From: Caldisericota bacterium | GTDB lineage: Bacteria; Caldisericota; Caldisericia; Cryosericales; Cryosericaceae | Direction: 5' to 3' | Length of the DNA: 54,259 nucleotides | Assembly (NCBI GenBank): GCA_030652945.1 | Contig: JAUSAI010000100.1 | Coordinates: forward strand, 1-54,259 | In this document: one piece after another, positions 41,011 to 50,000 of the stretch | Numbering within the stretch: position 1 is the first letter of the stretch | How the letters are laid out: the number at the start of each line of letters is the position of its first letter | The notes under the pieces: model-generated | Database searches by the model: none | What the model was told of the DNA's origin: nothing | The model's input: only the letters and a program-made list of their open reading frames with translations | Made by a program: the position numbers and the translations under genes

Positions 41011-41039
41011 CAGATTAATAATCGCCAGCGTTTAATCTG
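41011..41039. promoter_or_regulatory. Inverted repeat CAGATTAA / TTAATCTG
   Basis: CAGATTAA (41011-41018) and TTAATCTG (41032-41039) are perfect 8-bp arms across 13 bp. They lie between the dyad at 40979 and a TTTGCG element (41044-41049), in the 162-bp divergent region to the 41124 gene. A GCGTTTATTCT motif at 41072-41082 is identical to 12301-12311. The number of sites suggests tight control of both genes. Confidence 0.55.
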
Positions 41040-41123
41040 TAAATTTGCGCCTTGGTTGTGAATATACGCTTGCGTTTATTCTGCCTCACTGGTACGCTAC
41101 CAGCAGGTAACAAGGCACTAAGA

Positions 41124-41615
41124 ATGAAGCAGCACCCTGATGGCAGTGAGGGGAGCGGCAAGCGAGGGCGACCAAAGACAGGGAAGCCCGAGCAGGTACG
41201 TCTCCCGGCTGAAGACAAGAGCTTCGCGCTCGAACTTGGCAGTGGCAATCTCAGCAAGGGCGTTCGTGAGTCCATCTCGATCGCCCGAAACTTGAAGAAC
41301 GCCAAATCGATGTCGGCAGACCTCCGGGCGCTGGCTGAAATTCGCGCCGCCCTCGCGGTGATTGGGGAGGAGTCGGACGATCCGCGCCAGATGCTTCTGT
41401 CTTTGCGTCGCGCCGCGCGCGCCATCGCCCGCAGAGCCACCACCGGTGGCCACATCAAGCTCGACAAGGACGGAATGCAGACCGCTCTTGAACTCGGCAA
41501 GGGGGACACGACCCAGGGCACGCACATCGCCCTTTCCGTTGCACGCTTCCTCGGCATCGACACCACCAGAAAGATGGACCCCAATGGGACTGATTCAGCA
41601 ATCCCCAAGCGGTGA
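41124..41615 (+). CDS. Small basic protein with internal repeat, DNA-binding candidate
   Basis: A 163-residue protein. After a GKRGRPKTGKPEQ tail-like opening, a helical unit FALELGSGNLSKGVRESISIARN (about 34-56) is repeated later as TALELGKGDTTQGTHIALSVARF (about 117-139). Both follow a form ALELG.G....G....S.AR known in small plasmid proteins that probably bind DNA; the N terminus has an AT-hook-like GRP. Two units in one chain could bind the dyads upstream of the gene. ATG 41124 is the first start after the promoter. The end overlaps or abuts the RecG-like start. Confidence 0.55.
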   Translation: MKQHPDGSEGSGKRGRPKTGKPEQVRLPAEDKSFALELGSGNLSKGVRESISIARNLKNAKSMSADLRALAEIRAALAVIGEESDDPRQMLLSLRRAARAIARRATTGGHIKLDKDGMQTALELGKGDTTQGTHIALSVARFLGIDTTRKMDPNGTDSAIPKR

Positions 41616-41619
41616 GCGC

Positions 41620-43761
41620 ATGGGCGGGCGGCCATCGGCGCGCCAGGTCACCAGCTCAAAGCCCGTGTCCAAGGCCAAGCCCAAGGAGCCTGGCACCCCT
41701 CGCAAGCCCAGATCCGCCCTTCAAGCACTCCGCCTTGAAGACCCACAACAGATCCTCCTGTGCCCACCGGTTGATTTCGTCGACTGCACACACCCCATCG
41801 ATCGCGTCGGATACGACCTTGTCAGCCCGGAAGCCGCGCTTTTTCAGCTGACCTACACCGGCCGCATGCGCGGCTACAACGACAAGCGGGTCGAGATCTG
41901 GTCCTGCCCATCCGAGCGCGTACCTCACCCAGGCGCATTGACCTGGCCGCTCATGAAGACCACGAAGCGAACAGAGATCGATCTCATGGACGCCGGCGGG
42001 CGCGAGGTGCACCTCACCCAGTTCTTCGCGCCACGCAACTGGGCCAGCCGCTCCCCGGGCGAGGCGATCATGGCGCTGGGATGCCTCAGGCAGTTTGGCG
42101 CGAAGCTCAGCATCGACGTGCAGAAAGAAGCTCCAGCGTATGCGGTGGGCACCATCTGGGCCCAGTACGCCGGCATTCCTGGCCAGATCTCGGGCGAACG
42201 CATCGAGCTGCTGGTGAACCAGAGCATTGACAACGAAATGGCGCACCGCGCATGCGCGGCCACGGTGCTGGGTGAGACCGGCATGAGCGACGAAGCCCTC
42301 ATGGCCGCCTGTGGCTCGACAGAGGATCGAGGGTTTGCCAGCGTGCGCGACGTGCTCAGGGCCCTACACCGCCCAGACACCGTTGACGAAGGACGACTGG
42401 CCATCGAGTATGCAAAGCGCATCTCTGCGATCGGGCTGCAAGCCTCTGCGCTGCGCCACCACCTTCGCCACCCTCACCCCAAGGCACCCCTGCCGGTGAG
42501 CATCGGTGACCTCAAGACATGCACTGCCCAGTTGCCCATGCCACTGACCAAGGGGCAGATCGAGGTGGCCACCCAGGTGCTCTTACGCCTGCAAGAGCCC
42601 AAGCCGCTCAATGGTCTGCTCTCCGGCGATGTCGGTACCGGCAAGACCCTGACCTTCCTGGTGCCGGCCATCGCAGCGCACCGCGCCGGCGCCCGCGTGG
42701 CCATCATCACCCCGCGCACGCTGCTGGCGGACCAGATCGCAGAGGAGATCATCAAACGGTTTGACGGCCTGGTGGGCGACGTTGAGCGGGTTCCTACGGG
42801 CGGCAAGATCAAGAACTTCAACGCGATCCTGGTCAGCACGCACGGGCTCTCCTCAACGGCCGCGCGCCAAGGCTATGCCCCTCAACTCCTCATCTGTGAC
42901 GAGCAACACAAACTGAGCGCTGCCTCGCGAGAATCGCTCGTAGCGCCTTTTACGCATGTGCTGGAGGTTTCGGCCACGCCGGTCCCTCGCAGCCTCGCTG
43001 CGGCCCTGTACGAGGGCATGGAGATCCTGAACCTGCGCGAATGCCCGGTGAAGAAGACCATTCACAGCGAGATCATTGACATGACCGACCGCGGCCAGGT
43101 CATCGCCGGCATCCGCCACACCCTCAACCAGGGCGGCATCGCGGCCATGATCTACCCCAAGGTCAACACCGCCGAAGGCAGCGAGGCCCAATCGGTCACG
43201 CGCGCCTTCGAGTCCCTCAACGCAGCCTTCCCAGGCCAAGGTGTCATGCTGCACGGGGACATGAGCGATGACGAGATGCGCACCAACATCGCCATGCTTC
43301 GCTCAGGCGAGAAGCGCCTCGTCGTTGCCTCCACGGTTCTTGAGATCGGGATCGACATCCCCTCGGTGAATTTCATGGCGGTTCGCGATGCCGATCGGTT
43401 CGGCATCTCCCAACTCCATCAGCTGCGCGGCCGCCTGGTGCGCAACGGCGGCGTGGGCGTCTTCATGATGGTCGTGGAGGACAGGGAAAAGACACCAGTG
43501 GCCAGCATGGAACGCCTGGAGGCGGTGGCCGCCACCAATGACGGATACAAGCTGGCCGAGCTCGACCTGGTTCAGCGCGGCTTTGGTGAGCTGGATGGTT
43601 CTGCCCAGAGCGGGAGCGCCTCCACCGTCTTCAGGAACATCAAGCTCGGCCCGGCCGACTTCATGGCGCGCAAGCTGAAAACGATCCGCACAGAGCCGGG
43701 CACCCGGAACTACAACAACGCGGAGACCGTGCACACAGCCCGGCAGGAACGCCTCATCTGA
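41620..43761 (+). CDS. RecG-like DNA helicase
   Basis: A 713-residue protein. Helicase motifs are in order: I GDVGTGKT at about 336-343, II DEQH at about 426-429, III SATPVPRS at about 450-457, and VI QLRGRLVRNG at about 600-609. DEQH with SATP.PR is diagnostic of RecG, which remodels forks and branched DNA using ATP. The N-terminal wedge region differs from chromosomal RecG, so it may have a plasmid-specific target, such as replication or recombination intermediates of the element. ATG 41620 is preferred; GTG 41611 and ATG 41584 are alternatives that overlap the previous gene. Confidence 0.75.
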   Translation: MGGRPSARQVTSSKPVSKAKPKEPGTPRKPRSALQALRLEDPQQILLCPPVDFVDCTHPIDRVGYDLVSPEAALFQLTYTGRMRGYNDKRVEIWSCPSERVPHPGALTWPLMKTTKRTEIDLMDAGGREVHLTQFFAPRNWASRSPGEAIMALGCLRQFGAKLSIDVQKEAPAYAVGTIWAQYAGIPGQISGERIELLVNQSIDNEMAHRACAATVLGETGMSDEALMAACGSTEDRGFASVRDVLRALHRPDTVDEGRLAIEYAKRISAIGLQASALRHHLRHPHPKAPLPVSIGDLKTCTAQLPMPLTKGQIEVATQVLLRLQEPKPLNGLLSGDVGTGKTLTFLVPAIAAHRAGARVAIITPRTLLADQIAEEIIKRFDGLVGDVERVPTGGKIKNFNAILVSTHGLSSTAARQGYAPQLLICDEQHKLSAASRESLVAPFTHVLEVSATPVPRSLAAALYEGMEILNLRECPVKKTIHSEIIDMTDRGQVIAGIRHTLNQGGIAAMIYPKVNTAEGSEAQSVTRAFESLNAAFPGQGVMLHGDMSDDEMRTNIAMLRSGEKRLVVASTVLEIGIDIPSVNFMAVRDADRFGISQLHQLRGRLVRNGGVGVFMMVVEDREKTPVASMERLEAVAATNDGYKLAELDLVQRGFGELDGSAQSGSASTVFRNIKLGPADFMARKLKTIRTEPGTRNYNNAETVHTARQERLI

Positions 43762-43778
43762 GTGCCGGGGCCGCCTCT

Positions 43779-44219
43779 TCAGGTGAAGCGAAAGCCCTCG
43801 ACGCGTGTCTCGCGCCCGGCTTGTCGATCGGCCCAATGCGATGAAATGGCCAGTGCCGCCTCGCCCGGCTCAAAGGTGGCCAGCCGCTCAAGGAGGGCCT
43901 CCACGGTGGTCATGCCAACGCTTGAGGTGAAGTTCCCGGGCGCCCAGACCTGGCCGCCAGGGACAATCGAACAGGTCATGTTCAAGGCGACGCCCTCGTA
44001 GCCATACTCATCGCCGTCCAGCAGCATCAGCTGCACATATTGCTCAGGGTCATCCACGGCCTCAAAGCCCAGGCCTCGATCCACATCGAGGTCCACCACA
44101 GCAACGTCATTGAAAGGGCCATGCCCCATCTCCGTGAGCAATTCACGCAGGCGCTCAATGAGCGGCCGGGCAGTTGCACGGAACGGTGTTTCAAAGGCTG
44201 TGTACTGGTCGTTGTTCAT
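43779..44219 (-). CDS. Unknown 146-residue protein
   Basis: Not recognised. Acidic, mixed alpha/beta: an opening helix (FRATARPLIERLRELLTEMG) and a beta-like middle (DVAVVDLDVDRGLGFEAVDDPEQYVQLMLLDGDEYGYEGVALNMTCSIVPGG). It is the last gene of the minus-strand chain that begins with the secretion operon. ATG 44219 overlaps the previous stop as ATGA, so its level depends on translation of the upstream gene. It converges with the RecG-like gene 17 bp away. Confidence 0.5.
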   Translation of the reverse strand: MNNDQYTAFETPFRATARPLIERLRELLTEMGHGPFNDVAVVDLDVDRGLGFEAVDDPEQYVQLMLLDGDEYGYEGVALNMTCSIVPGGQVWAPGNFTSSVGMTTVEALLERLATFEPGEAALAISSHWADRQAGRETRVEGFRFT

Positions 44220-44779
44220 GGACGTGGCCGGTCAAACTGAGGGGGCGTGCTGTTGGACTCAAGGCCAGCAGTTGGACCATCGCCTGAGACGGCCAGCTGA
44301 GCCTTCTGTTTTTCGATGGGGATGTTGCCGGCCAACACGCAGTCAACCTCAAGGAATCCAACCTGTTGAAATCGGGCTCCAGGGCCATCCCTCTTCGGCT
44401 GCAGGGAACGCATGGCAGATGAAAACGAAGCCTGTGTGGCCATGGCCTGCAGCGCCCCCTCGACATCGACACCCTGGCAGTCCAGAACGATGTGCAGCTC
44501 ATCGATGCTGCCGGCAAACAGCCATCGGCGCTCCAGCGGCTCGCCGCCGAGATCATCGATCGATGCGAACGAATCACCCGACAGGAACAGGCCGCTATCC
44601 ATGGCACCTGCTGACTGCCGGTCCTTCGGAATTCGGGGAAGAAGCTCCTCCCCTGCGCGGTAGCACAGGTATCTGACGCTTCCATCGATCTTCAAAGCGA
44701 AGTCGTCACCGGCGAAAAGGCGCCCAATGCAAGCACCCAGGTTCGTCCGGCCCTGAGGTGTGAGGTCTGCTCGCTTCAA
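44216..44779 (-). CDS. Unknown 187-residue protein with TTG start
   Basis: Not recognised. A soluble, acidic protein with no motif. The start is TTG at 44779, which overlaps the previous TGA as TTGA. AGGAG lies 8 bp upstream, inside a small hairpin (44780-44792), so the ribosome site may be closed until the upstream gene is translated. The last 40 residues are low in complexity (GDGPTAGLESNSTPPQ) and may be disordered. Confidence 0.5.
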   Translation of the reverse strand: MKRADLTPQGRTNLGACIGRLFAGDDFALKIDGSVRYLCYRAGEELLPRIPKDRQSAGAMDSGLFLSGDSFASIDDLGGEPLERRWLFAGSIDELHIVLDCQGVDVEGALQAMATQASFSSAMRSLQPKRDGPGARFQQVGFLEVDCVLAGNIPIEKQKAQLAVSGDGPTAGLESNSTPPQFDRPRP

Positions 44780-45348
44780 AGGAGGTTCTCCTGACGATCG
44801 CGGTGGCGACGGGTGTCAATGGTGGACGTGAGGTCCACGGATTCGGGGGCATCCGACTGGTGTTTGAGCGCGCCCATGACGGCACCGATCACGTCCTCGG
44901 GGTTCTCCCGCCATTCATCGCTGGTCCAGTAGGCCAGTTCGAAGCCGTGCTGGGTCACGCGGATGTAGTCGCAGGGATTGGGATAGGCGGGCGAGCGAAT
45001 TTCCCGGCCGCTGTGCGTCGTGACGATGCACTCATCGCCGAAGGCTTGAGCATCGTACTGGATGGATTCGATGGCATGGTCGAGCTCTTTTTCCGACCAT
45101 CCCAGACGCTCCCCCAGTTCGTACACCGTTCCCGCGCGCTCGATCAAGGCGATGTGGGCGCGCCTGGCATCCGAGAGTCCACGGACACGTGCGATGTTGC
45201 TGGCAACCCACTCCTCGATGGCGGAATGGTCATCGCGTGAAACCAGCAAGTCCCAGCGGTCCCGCAGTTCCTCCGCGGCGTCTGCGAGCTGGGCATTGAT
45301 CTCGCTCAGCGACAAAGTGGAGACTGGGTTGTTCATGGATTCAGTCAT
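44776..45348 (-). CDS. Unknown 190-residue protein
   Basis: Not recognised. A helical first half (LSEINAQLADAAEELRDRWDLLVS) followed by VRGLSDARRAHIALIERAGTVYELGERLGWSEKELDHAIESI, which reads as several short helices, one possibly of helix-turn-helix type. The second half is mixed. ATG 45348 overlaps the end of the 45341 gene by 8 bp. It is part of the coupled chain after the secretion operon. Confidence 0.5.
   Translation of the reverse strand: MTESMNNPVSTLSLSEINAQLADAAEELRDRWDLLVSRDDHSAIEEWVASNIARVRGLSDARRAHIALIERAGTVYELGERLGWSEKELDHAIESIQYDAQAFGDECIVTTHSGREIRSPAYPNPCDYIRVTQHGFELAYWTSDEWRENPEDVIGAVMGALKHQSDAPESVDLTSTIDTRRHRDRQENLL
44780..44792 (-). promoter_or_regulatory. Hairpin enclosing the ribosome site of the 44779 gene
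   Basis: On the minus strand AGGAG-AAC-CTCCT forms a perfect 5-bp stem with a 3-base loop. The AGGAG arm is the ribosome site for the TTG start at 44779. Ribosomes finishing the upstream gene would open the stem, so expression would be coupled. Confidence 0.45.
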
Positions 45349-45538
45349 GGTGCCCACCCTCGCCACATTCATCCGAAGGGAACTGGCTCTGAACAGAACC
45401 ATCATCTACCCGGTCTTCATGGCCAAGTTGGTTATTGGCCCTGCTGCTGGGGAGACTGGAGGTGAGGATTCTGTCGATCTCCCGGAGAATCTCCACCTTG
45501 AGGATTGGGAAGAAGGACACAAAGATCACGTTTGACAT
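45341..45538 (-). CDS. Small 65-residue protein
   Basis: ATG 45538 follows GAGG by about 8 bp. The product begins hydrophobic (NVIFVSFFPILKVEILREIDRILTSS) and ends acidic and His-rich (EDRVDDGSVQ... GEGGHHD). It could be a short membrane-associated peptide. The 8-bp overlap with the next gene and the 10-bp gap after the previous one support it as a true member of the chain. Confidence 0.4.
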   Translation of the reverse strand: MSNVIFVSFFPILKVEILREIDRILTSSLPSSRANNQLGHEDRVDDGSVQSQFPSDECGEGGHHD

Positions 45539-45548
45539 CAGCAGATCC

Positions 45549-45950
45549 TCATGCGCGCTCGCGCATGCGATGCACCTCGTGAGCGTCCTCGATGGGTTCT
45601 GCGGCAACCACGCGCATGGCGGGCCGGCTCACCTCGGGCAGCAAATCGCCCAGAGGCATGCTGCGTTGAAGAAGATCCAGGCATTGCGCGCGCGCCGCCG
45701 CCGGCAGCCGGTATGCGCGACCATCGGGCCGTTTCTCATCCCAATGCGTGATGCTGGGCACCGCCTGCAGGAACGCCGGCAAGTCCCCGCGCGCCACCTT
45801 GTTGCCGCAGCTGCGAACGCGGCCCTCGGCCTCGATGTAGGTTTCAAAGGCGCCGAAACGCTCGACCAGCGCAGCACCGGCGCAGAGATCGTAGAGGACG
45901 CGGCGGAATTGGGCGGGCAGGCGCTGCCCGGCGATCTTGTCAGCGTTCAC
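45549..45950 (-). CDS. Unknown 133-residue protein with GTG start
   Basis: GTG 45950 has an excellent ribosome site (CAGGAG, 7 bp spacing) and overlaps the previous gene by 11 bp. The product is helical and basic: AGQRLPAQFRRVLYDLCAGAALVERFGAFETYIEAEGRV, then DLPAFLQAVPSITHWDEKRPDGRAYRLPAAARAQCLDLL. It is not recognised, and has no catalytic motif. It continues the chain downstream of DotO. Confidence 0.5.
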   Translation of the reverse strand: MNADKIAGQRLPAQFRRVLYDLCAGAALVERFGAFETYIEAEGRVRSCGNKVARGDLPAFLQAVPSITHWDEKRPDGRAYRLPAAARAQCLDLLQRSMPLGDLLPEVSRPAMRVVAAEPIEDAHEVHRMRERA

Positions 45951-46485
45951 GGATGCTCTCCTGAGTGATTTGGGGGGTGGCCGGGTCGACTTCATCGCCG
46001 ATCGCATCAAGATCGGCATCCCATGGCTGGCACTGCACGTTCTCGATGCCGGTGGCCATTGCAATGCCGTGCTGGCCGAGCTGGCGCTGAAGCACGTCCA
46101 GGTGCGCCTCTTCACCGGCGGCAGCATGTTCGATGGCGGCTTGCGCGATCACTTTGTCCATGAGGGCCGGAACCTCTGCCTCCGGGATCTGTGGAGGGAC
46201 CACCAGCAGAATGGGCTCGGAACGGCTCTCTGGGTCGCCATTCACAAGGCGCAGGGCCTTGTCCAGTGTGTTGAGGGATTTGAGTCTGGCCAGACGACTT
46301 TTCAACGAGTCGAGATGTGTTTGATCCCCAACGAAAAAGGGCGCTTCGCACCCGTCATTTGACGAAGAGTCCCAGAGGTCCTCGATGTCCTGGATCAGCT
46401 CGTGCAGATCCGGTTTGGAGATGACGCAGAGATCCCCGAGTTGGGGGTGAAGCAGATGTTGCGGCGACGATGTGGGGGTGGCCAT
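45940..46485 (-). CDS. Unknown protein, paralogue of the 46571 gene
   Basis: A 181-residue protein. DLHELIQDIEDLWDSSS near residue 26, an ILLVVPPQIPEAEVPALMDKVI block in the middle and LQRQLGQHGIAMAT further on each have counterparts, in the same order, in the neighbouring 46571 gene. The two are clearly related and probably arose by duplication. Function unknown. ATG 46485 is preferred over an upstream start lying in the intergenic gap. No membrane or signal sequence is visible. Confidence 0.55.
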   Translation of the reverse strand: MATPTSSPQHLLHPQLGDLCVISKPDLHELIQDIEDLWDSSSNDGCEAPFFVGDQTHLDSLKSRLARLKSLNTLDKALRLVNGDPESRSEPILLVVPPQIPEAEVPALMDKVIAQAAIEHAAAGEEAHLDVLQRQLGQHGIAMATGIENVQCQPWDADLDAIGDEVDPATPQITQESIRER

Positions 46486-46570
46486 GAGATGCCTTTGTTT
46501 CTTCGTTCGCACCACTGTAACGGCGCGAACTTTCAAAATCAAATCACCACACGCGCAATGGCAAGCCCTG

Positions 46571-47041
46571 TCAGTTCAAGGGTGTGCTGGATGGAAGTTG
46601 GTTTGGACGCCCACCGATGCGGCTCGGCTGGTTCTGCACTGCAATACCATGCCGGCCAAGTCTCGTGCAAACAAGATCCCAGGTTTCGGCGCCCATGATC
46701 ACATCCCCATCATGTCCCACACCCGCCAGCACCTGGCTGAAAATTTCAAGCACGACATCGTCAGTCAGTCCAGGGGGAATGAGCAGGTAGGCCGGATGAT
46801 CGAGTCCCTGGACACGGATGTACATCTGGCGCACAGCGCTTCCGAGTGTCTTGCTCTGAATCCGGGCGCCTGCGACACCGGCATCGCTCATCAGGCCCTG
46901 GTCCACCTTGAAATGAAGCGGCGAACTGTCGTGTTGAGCCGAGTTCCAGAGAACCCGGACCTTCTGGCACAGATCTTCCAGGTCACCCCGCCGAACTACG
47001 ACGAAATCATCAAAGGTGGGTAGCTTGTGGATGTGATCCAT
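46571..47041 (-). CDS. Unknown protein, paralogue of the 45940 gene
   Basis: A 156-residue protein directly after DotO. DLEDLCQKVRVLWNSAQ, AYLLIPPGLTDDVVLEIFSQVL and LVCTRLGRHGIAVQNQ parallel the three blocks of the 45940 protein. The two may form a heterodimer or act on related partners of the secretion system (inference). ATG 47041 has a weak ribosome site; TTG 47065 is the alternative. It is 30 bp from the DotO stop. Confidence 0.55.
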   Translation of the reverse strand: MDHIHKLPTFDDFVVVRRGDLEDLCQKVRVLWNSAQHDSSPLHFKVDQGLMSDAGVAGARIQSKTLGSAVRQMYIRVQGLDHPAYLLIPPGLTDDVVLEIFSQVLAGVGHDGDVIMGAETWDLVCTRLGRHGIAVQNQPSRIGGRPNQLPSSTPLN

Positions 47042-47071
47042 AGGAACGGTTTGATATGGAGCCAAGGCGCT

Positions 47072-50000
47072 CTATTGCGCCGATACGAGGTATTCATCGA
47101 TCTGTGTGCGCAACTGGTTGATCACCACCACGGTCATGCTCTCGTCAGAGGTGGTCGTTGCAGACATGTTGCGCTTGAGGTCTTCGATGAACACCCGGGC
47201 GGTACCAGATTTGAACCTGTGCGCCAAGAAGCCCAGGGCCTTTTTCACACCCATGCGCAGGTAGAGTTCGTTTCGCAGCGCCATGTCGGTCGCCGACGTG
47301 TTGTAAGCCCAGATCTCGCGCGAACCGGGCTTGGTGTACAGCAGCTGGGACAGCAGGCCCCTGTTGGTCCTGAACATGCCAAACAGCACGCCCGGCCGTG
47401 TGCACTCGGTCATGACCGTCTGCACTTCGGAATCCGTCAGGTCGAAGGTCGTCTTCAACTCCTTGCCGGCCTGCGCGCTGCCAGCGCCCAGAACGAAGAA
47501 GTTGTAGCAGTTTTTCACGAGGTCGGGCGGGAAGTCATCCAGGTCCTGGCTGGAGAGAATGCCGACCACGTTGTATTTCCGGCCCTCACGGGCGTCCTTC
47601 TGCAGCAGGTTCTGCACCGCCTCGATGCCCTTGGCGTTGTGGATCTCGTCATATTCGAGGAACTTCAATTGTTCCTGGATTTTTTGCGCACGATCGAGCT
47701 GATATGCCAGGTACCGCGGAGGGCAGACTTCACGCAGGTCTTCGGGGTGCAGGAAGAAGTGGCGTGCGCCGAGGCGGCGTGCGAACAGCATCATCATGGC
47801 AAAGCGCCGGCGGCCCTCCTCCGATTGGCTGGAGGCGGCCATGCCGTCAATGTCGATCACGATGAAGCGCGCATGCGCCTTGTGACGGGTCACACCTGAG
47901 AACAGACGGTATTCGTTGGCAGCCGAGATGATGTTGCGCTCGAACACCTTGACCATCATCTCGCCGGTGGGCGACGGGGCGGTGCCGAAGATGTCGAGCA
48001 CCCGGCGGTCCTGCAGAACACGGGTGAGGTCGCCCAGCAGAGGCATCGCGTAATACTGCGCCTCCATGGACTCCTTCACCATGCCAGCATCAAAGAAGGC
48101 ATCGACAACATCCCACACGCGCGGTGGCTTGTCCTCACGAAACTCGATGCCCACGCCGGCCAACTTCTCGGAGAGCGCAACGTCCGTGTTCCACTGCCAG
48201 CGTTTGGCCATGGGCGCGACGCGGGAGTAGGTTTCGTAGGCCACGTCGATCACCCGGCCGATCAGCTTCCCGCCTTCAGGCCCGAGGCCATGAGCGATGC
48301 CACCCAGCAAGGCCATCAGGAAGTCGCGATCCGAAGACAGCGGCATGTCGCAGCCATGCTGGGTGTCAAAGGGATTGACGCAATAGTTGATGTCCGTGGG
48401 CGTCGGCCGCCAGTACACCACCTGGTCAGACAACTCAGGAGGCAGAACGGCCTTGGCCAGATCCACCACACCCTTGGCGGATGGGCCCTTGTCGATCAGG
48501 GTCACCATGGGCAGATCTGTCGCACCTGGTGTGAACAAGGCCCCAGCGTTGAGCATGTTCATCAGAAACGACTTACCCGAACCAGTCGGGGCAAACACCA
48601 GCGTGCCCCAGTAGTTCTGCAAGGTCGAGCCCAGCATGATGGGGTACGGCCGCCCGCTGGGGGTGAACAGGACCAGTTGACCGCTGCTCCACACGCTCGA
48701 AGGAGCGAAGGCCGGCATCATTCGGGAAATGAAGGACACAGGCCCAGGCACATACTTGGCCTTGATGGTGCGCGAGTAGCCCGGCGCACTGGACAGGAAG
48801 GTGTGTCCAGGCTCGCCGCTCTCGTTCGTGGCCACGCACTGACCCCAGCCTTCGATCTTGGATTTCAGGAACGAGGCGTTGTCCACGCAGCCGCTGAGGG
48901 TCGGCGCCCAGGTGGAGAACACCGCGCGCAAGGCACCCACGTAATCGTCGGCGTTGTTCATGGCCATCAGCTCATCAAAACCCTCTTTGATCGAGCGGTT
49001 GTGATCGCCGGCGGCACCGTAGAACGAGCTGAACATGCGCTCGGCCCGGTTGTAGTCGAGGCCCCTGGGCGCGAGGTCGAAGTGCACCTGGTAAGGGATC
49101 ATCCGCCCGATCGAAGTGGAGAGGTTGGCGAACCCCATGGCCAGTTCCTCTTGCGGGCAACTGTCCAGCGTCACGCTGGCGTAGTACATCTTGCCGCGCT
49201 TGCACACCTCGACGTCCTCGAAATGCTCGGTGATCTTCTCGGTCACGATCTGACGGCCCAGGCGCATAGGCAGGCCAAGATCCAGCGTTCGGGTGGAGCG
49301 CTGGGTCTCCACCATCGCCGGCATGTCCGAGATCAGCTGCGGCCGCCAGTTGGTGTGATTGCTGCCAGCATCCAGGAAGGTGCGCATCACGCTGGCCACC
49401 TGGTGGCAATTCAGGCGATCGACCATGATCTTCACGCCGACACCCTCATTGGTGAGCTTTTCTTCCAGGGTCAGCAGTGCAGCCTGGTGGCGAGAGTACA
49501 GGAGCGGGGGCGGCGTGGCGGGCACCTGGGTGAGCGTCGCATCCAGCACGACACCCGACTTGGAGAACTCGCGAAACTGCTTCTCTTTGAACTGCTCCCA
49601 GCGCTTGTGCTCATCAGGCGATAGGCCCACCAGGTGGGTCATCACCCCGAAGACTGCGATTTCGTCCACGCAGTGTGGCGCCATGGCTTCCAGGCGGTCA
49701 CGGAACAGGAATTCGGCATCTGCGCCAAAGCGCTGGGCAGTGGCCAGTGAGGGACCGAGGATCTGCTTGAGAAGCGGCATGCCACCATCAGGGTTTGATC
49801 GGCAGCCAAACAGCACGCTGTGCTGCTTGCCATTGGTCCCGCTTTTGAGCAGCCCGGTCAGGGTTTTGGACAGGGCCTCGGACTGGTCATCGAACTCGGT
49901 GAAGCCAATGAGCCGCTTGGAGCCAACAACCCGATACATCGTCAACAGGCTGTTGGTGTCCGTGACGTAGGTGAACTCGTCAATGGGCGCGCGCAGCTGG

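Noticed and set aside
40962-41123. tRNA or small structured RNA
   Set aside because: The inverted repeats are separate short dyads without a cloverleaf or conserved loops; operator sites explain them better.
48290-49624. 444-residue plus-strand frame
   Set aside because: Antisense to DotO/IcmB, which has clear Walker motifs and family length.
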